52,144 nt of DNA from a virus. The notes beneath the pieces were generated by a model. It was not told the DNA's origin and did not search any database. It was given only the letters and a program-made list of their open reading frames with translations. A program made the translations under genes and the position numbers. The stretch is taken from positions 1 to 52,144 of IMG/VR virus record IMGVR_UViG_3300033146_001792; one strand, written 5' to 3'. This document shows positions 51,441-52,144 of the stretch, piece by piece. Numbering within the stretch: position 1 is the stretch's first letter; every line of letters begins with the position of its first letter.

Positions 51441-52079
51441 TTATGGCTGTGTCGTTGAAGTATGATTATCTGTAACACTATAGTTATCTATAGCACTATG
51501 ATCATCAGACGCAGAAGGAACTGAACTTACGCTTGATGCTTCACCTAATGTATTATTAGATGTAAGTGTTCCGCCTGAACTTGCGTTATTAGAACCAATA
51601 GCATTATCATTACCACTAACATTTGTGGTACTTGTTGATCCACCAGCATTTGCTAAATCACTAGAAACTTCTGTCATACCCCAAACACCCAATCCAAACT
51701 TACCAAGATCAATCACATTACCTGATACTGCTTCAACAGCATGGTTCTTGTATTTAACTTCAGCAATTTGAACATCAAAAGCATTTGTACCTGTAGAACA
51801 TGGATCAGCACTGTTACCCGTAGCAATTGCCATCAATTGCTTATTATTTTCTTGCATTTGTGTCAAAACAAATACTAAAGCAATTTGATCTTTCGGTACA
51901 GCAGAAAGCATAGTAGTCAATCTTTGATCACGAGATTCAAGTCTTTGATAACAAGATGATTTCGCATTTTCCTGTCTTACTTGTAAGTCATATTGAGCCT
52001 GTGTTAATGGAGTAGCTGAACAACCAACCATAACCAAACCAACTACACCCGCCACAATAGCTAATAAAATTTTCTTCAT
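51441..52079 (-). CDS. Outer-membrane-type lipoprotein
   Basis: 212 residues. MKKILLAIVAGVVGLVMVGC is a lipoprotein signal with Cys20 as the lipidated residue (Met at -3 is unusual). Residues 25-130 are helical (QAQYDLQVRQENAKSSCYQR, QIALVFVLTQMQENNKQLMA) with a pair of Cys (SSC, DPC). Residues 150-212 are a Ser/Thr/Asn/Asp-rich low-complexity tail. It heads this operon behind a late octamer at 52115-52122. Could act in lysis, superinfection exclusion or surface modification; nothing in the sequence decides. Confidence 0.65.
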   Translation of the reverse strand: MKKILLAIVAGVVGLVMVGCSATPLTQAQYDLQVRQENAKSSCYQRLESRDQRLTTMLSAVPKDQIALVFVLTQMQENNKQLMAIATGNSADPCSTGTNAFDVQIAEVKYKNHAVEAVSGNVIDLGKFGLGVWGMTEVSSDLANAGGSTSTTNVSGNDNAIGSNNASSGGTLTSNNTLGEASSVSSVPSASDDHSAIDNYSVTDNHTSTTQP

Positions 52080-52114
52080 TTTTAACCTCTTCGTTAAAGT
52101 TATACCTCTATGAT

Positions 52115-52122
52115 TATTTATA
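52115..52122 (-). promoter_or_regulatory. T4-type late promoter, TATAAATA
   Basis: Exact octamer 36 bases upstream of the lipoprotein start codon, in non-coding DNA at the right edge. Confidence 0.6.
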
Positions 52123-52144
52123 CATTCATTTTTTCCTTGACAAA

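Noticed and set aside
52137-52142. Plus-strand TTGACA at the right edge
   Set aside because: Could be the -35 of a promoter for a gene beyond the window, but the -10 would lie outside, so it cannot be judged.

Overview
The window is a contiguous piece of an AT-rich T4-superfamily (myovirus) phage genome. The evidence is a set of T4 virion and replication homologues in T4-like groupings: neck proteins gp14 (cut by the left edge) and gp13; baseplate proteins gp8, gp6, gp25, gp5, a gp27-like hub, gp53 and two tail-tube-fold proteins; head completion nuclease gp4; a gp26-gp51-tape measure block; and the T4 replication/late-transcription trio gp32-gp59-gp33. A lipoprotein, an exported SleB-type endolysin and several Sec-exported small proteins point to a Gram-negative host. 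The host genus cannot be read from the sequence.

Layout, left to right. 1-976: neck genes (minus). 1020-1616: a small plus-strand cassette of two genes with a possible promoter and a strong hairpin terminator. 1614-2552: three small minus-strand genes. 2591-11854: three overlapping giant spike genes built from RCC1 beta-propeller blades, the third also carrying a Kelch propeller. 11939-16566: further repeat-rich fibre or structural genes. 16575-32640: a minus-strand baseplate operon (DUF4815 giant protein, gp8, a wedge-like protein, gp6, gp25, gp5, hub, gp53, tube protein). 32697-37903: a divergent plus-strand operon (gp4, an assembly protein, a tube protein, gp26, gp51-like ORF, tape measure). 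37963-40024: gp32, gp59, gp33 and a small zinc-ribbon-like protein (minus). 40018-40470: endolysin. 40512-49346: a second large fibre/adhesin cluster (minus). 49386-50952: tRNA-Trp and tRNA-Gln among small exported or basic proteins. 50957-52079: small membrane protein and lipoprotein genes.

How it works together: most genes are late morphogenesis genes. Octamers matching the T4 late promoter (TATAAATA) sit 26-45 bases upstream of several operon heads, and the window encodes the late co-activator gp33, so gp55/gp33-type late transcription is the natural model. Hairpin terminators separate the units. Two large adhesin clusters flank the baseplate genes, suggesting a heavily decorated tail tip.

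The most distinctive content is the RCC1 spike array. I count 35 RCC1 blades over three proteins (7, 14 and 14), all whole multiples of the seven blades of one RCC1 propeller, inserted into what looks like a beta-helix tailspike scaffold. Other points of note are a T8 slippery run that could fuse gp26 to a gp51-like ORF by -1 frameshifting, two exact in-frame duplications in the tape measure, a cysteine-rich tail on a lysozyme-less gp5, and a hairpin plus purine-rich repeat leader before gp32.
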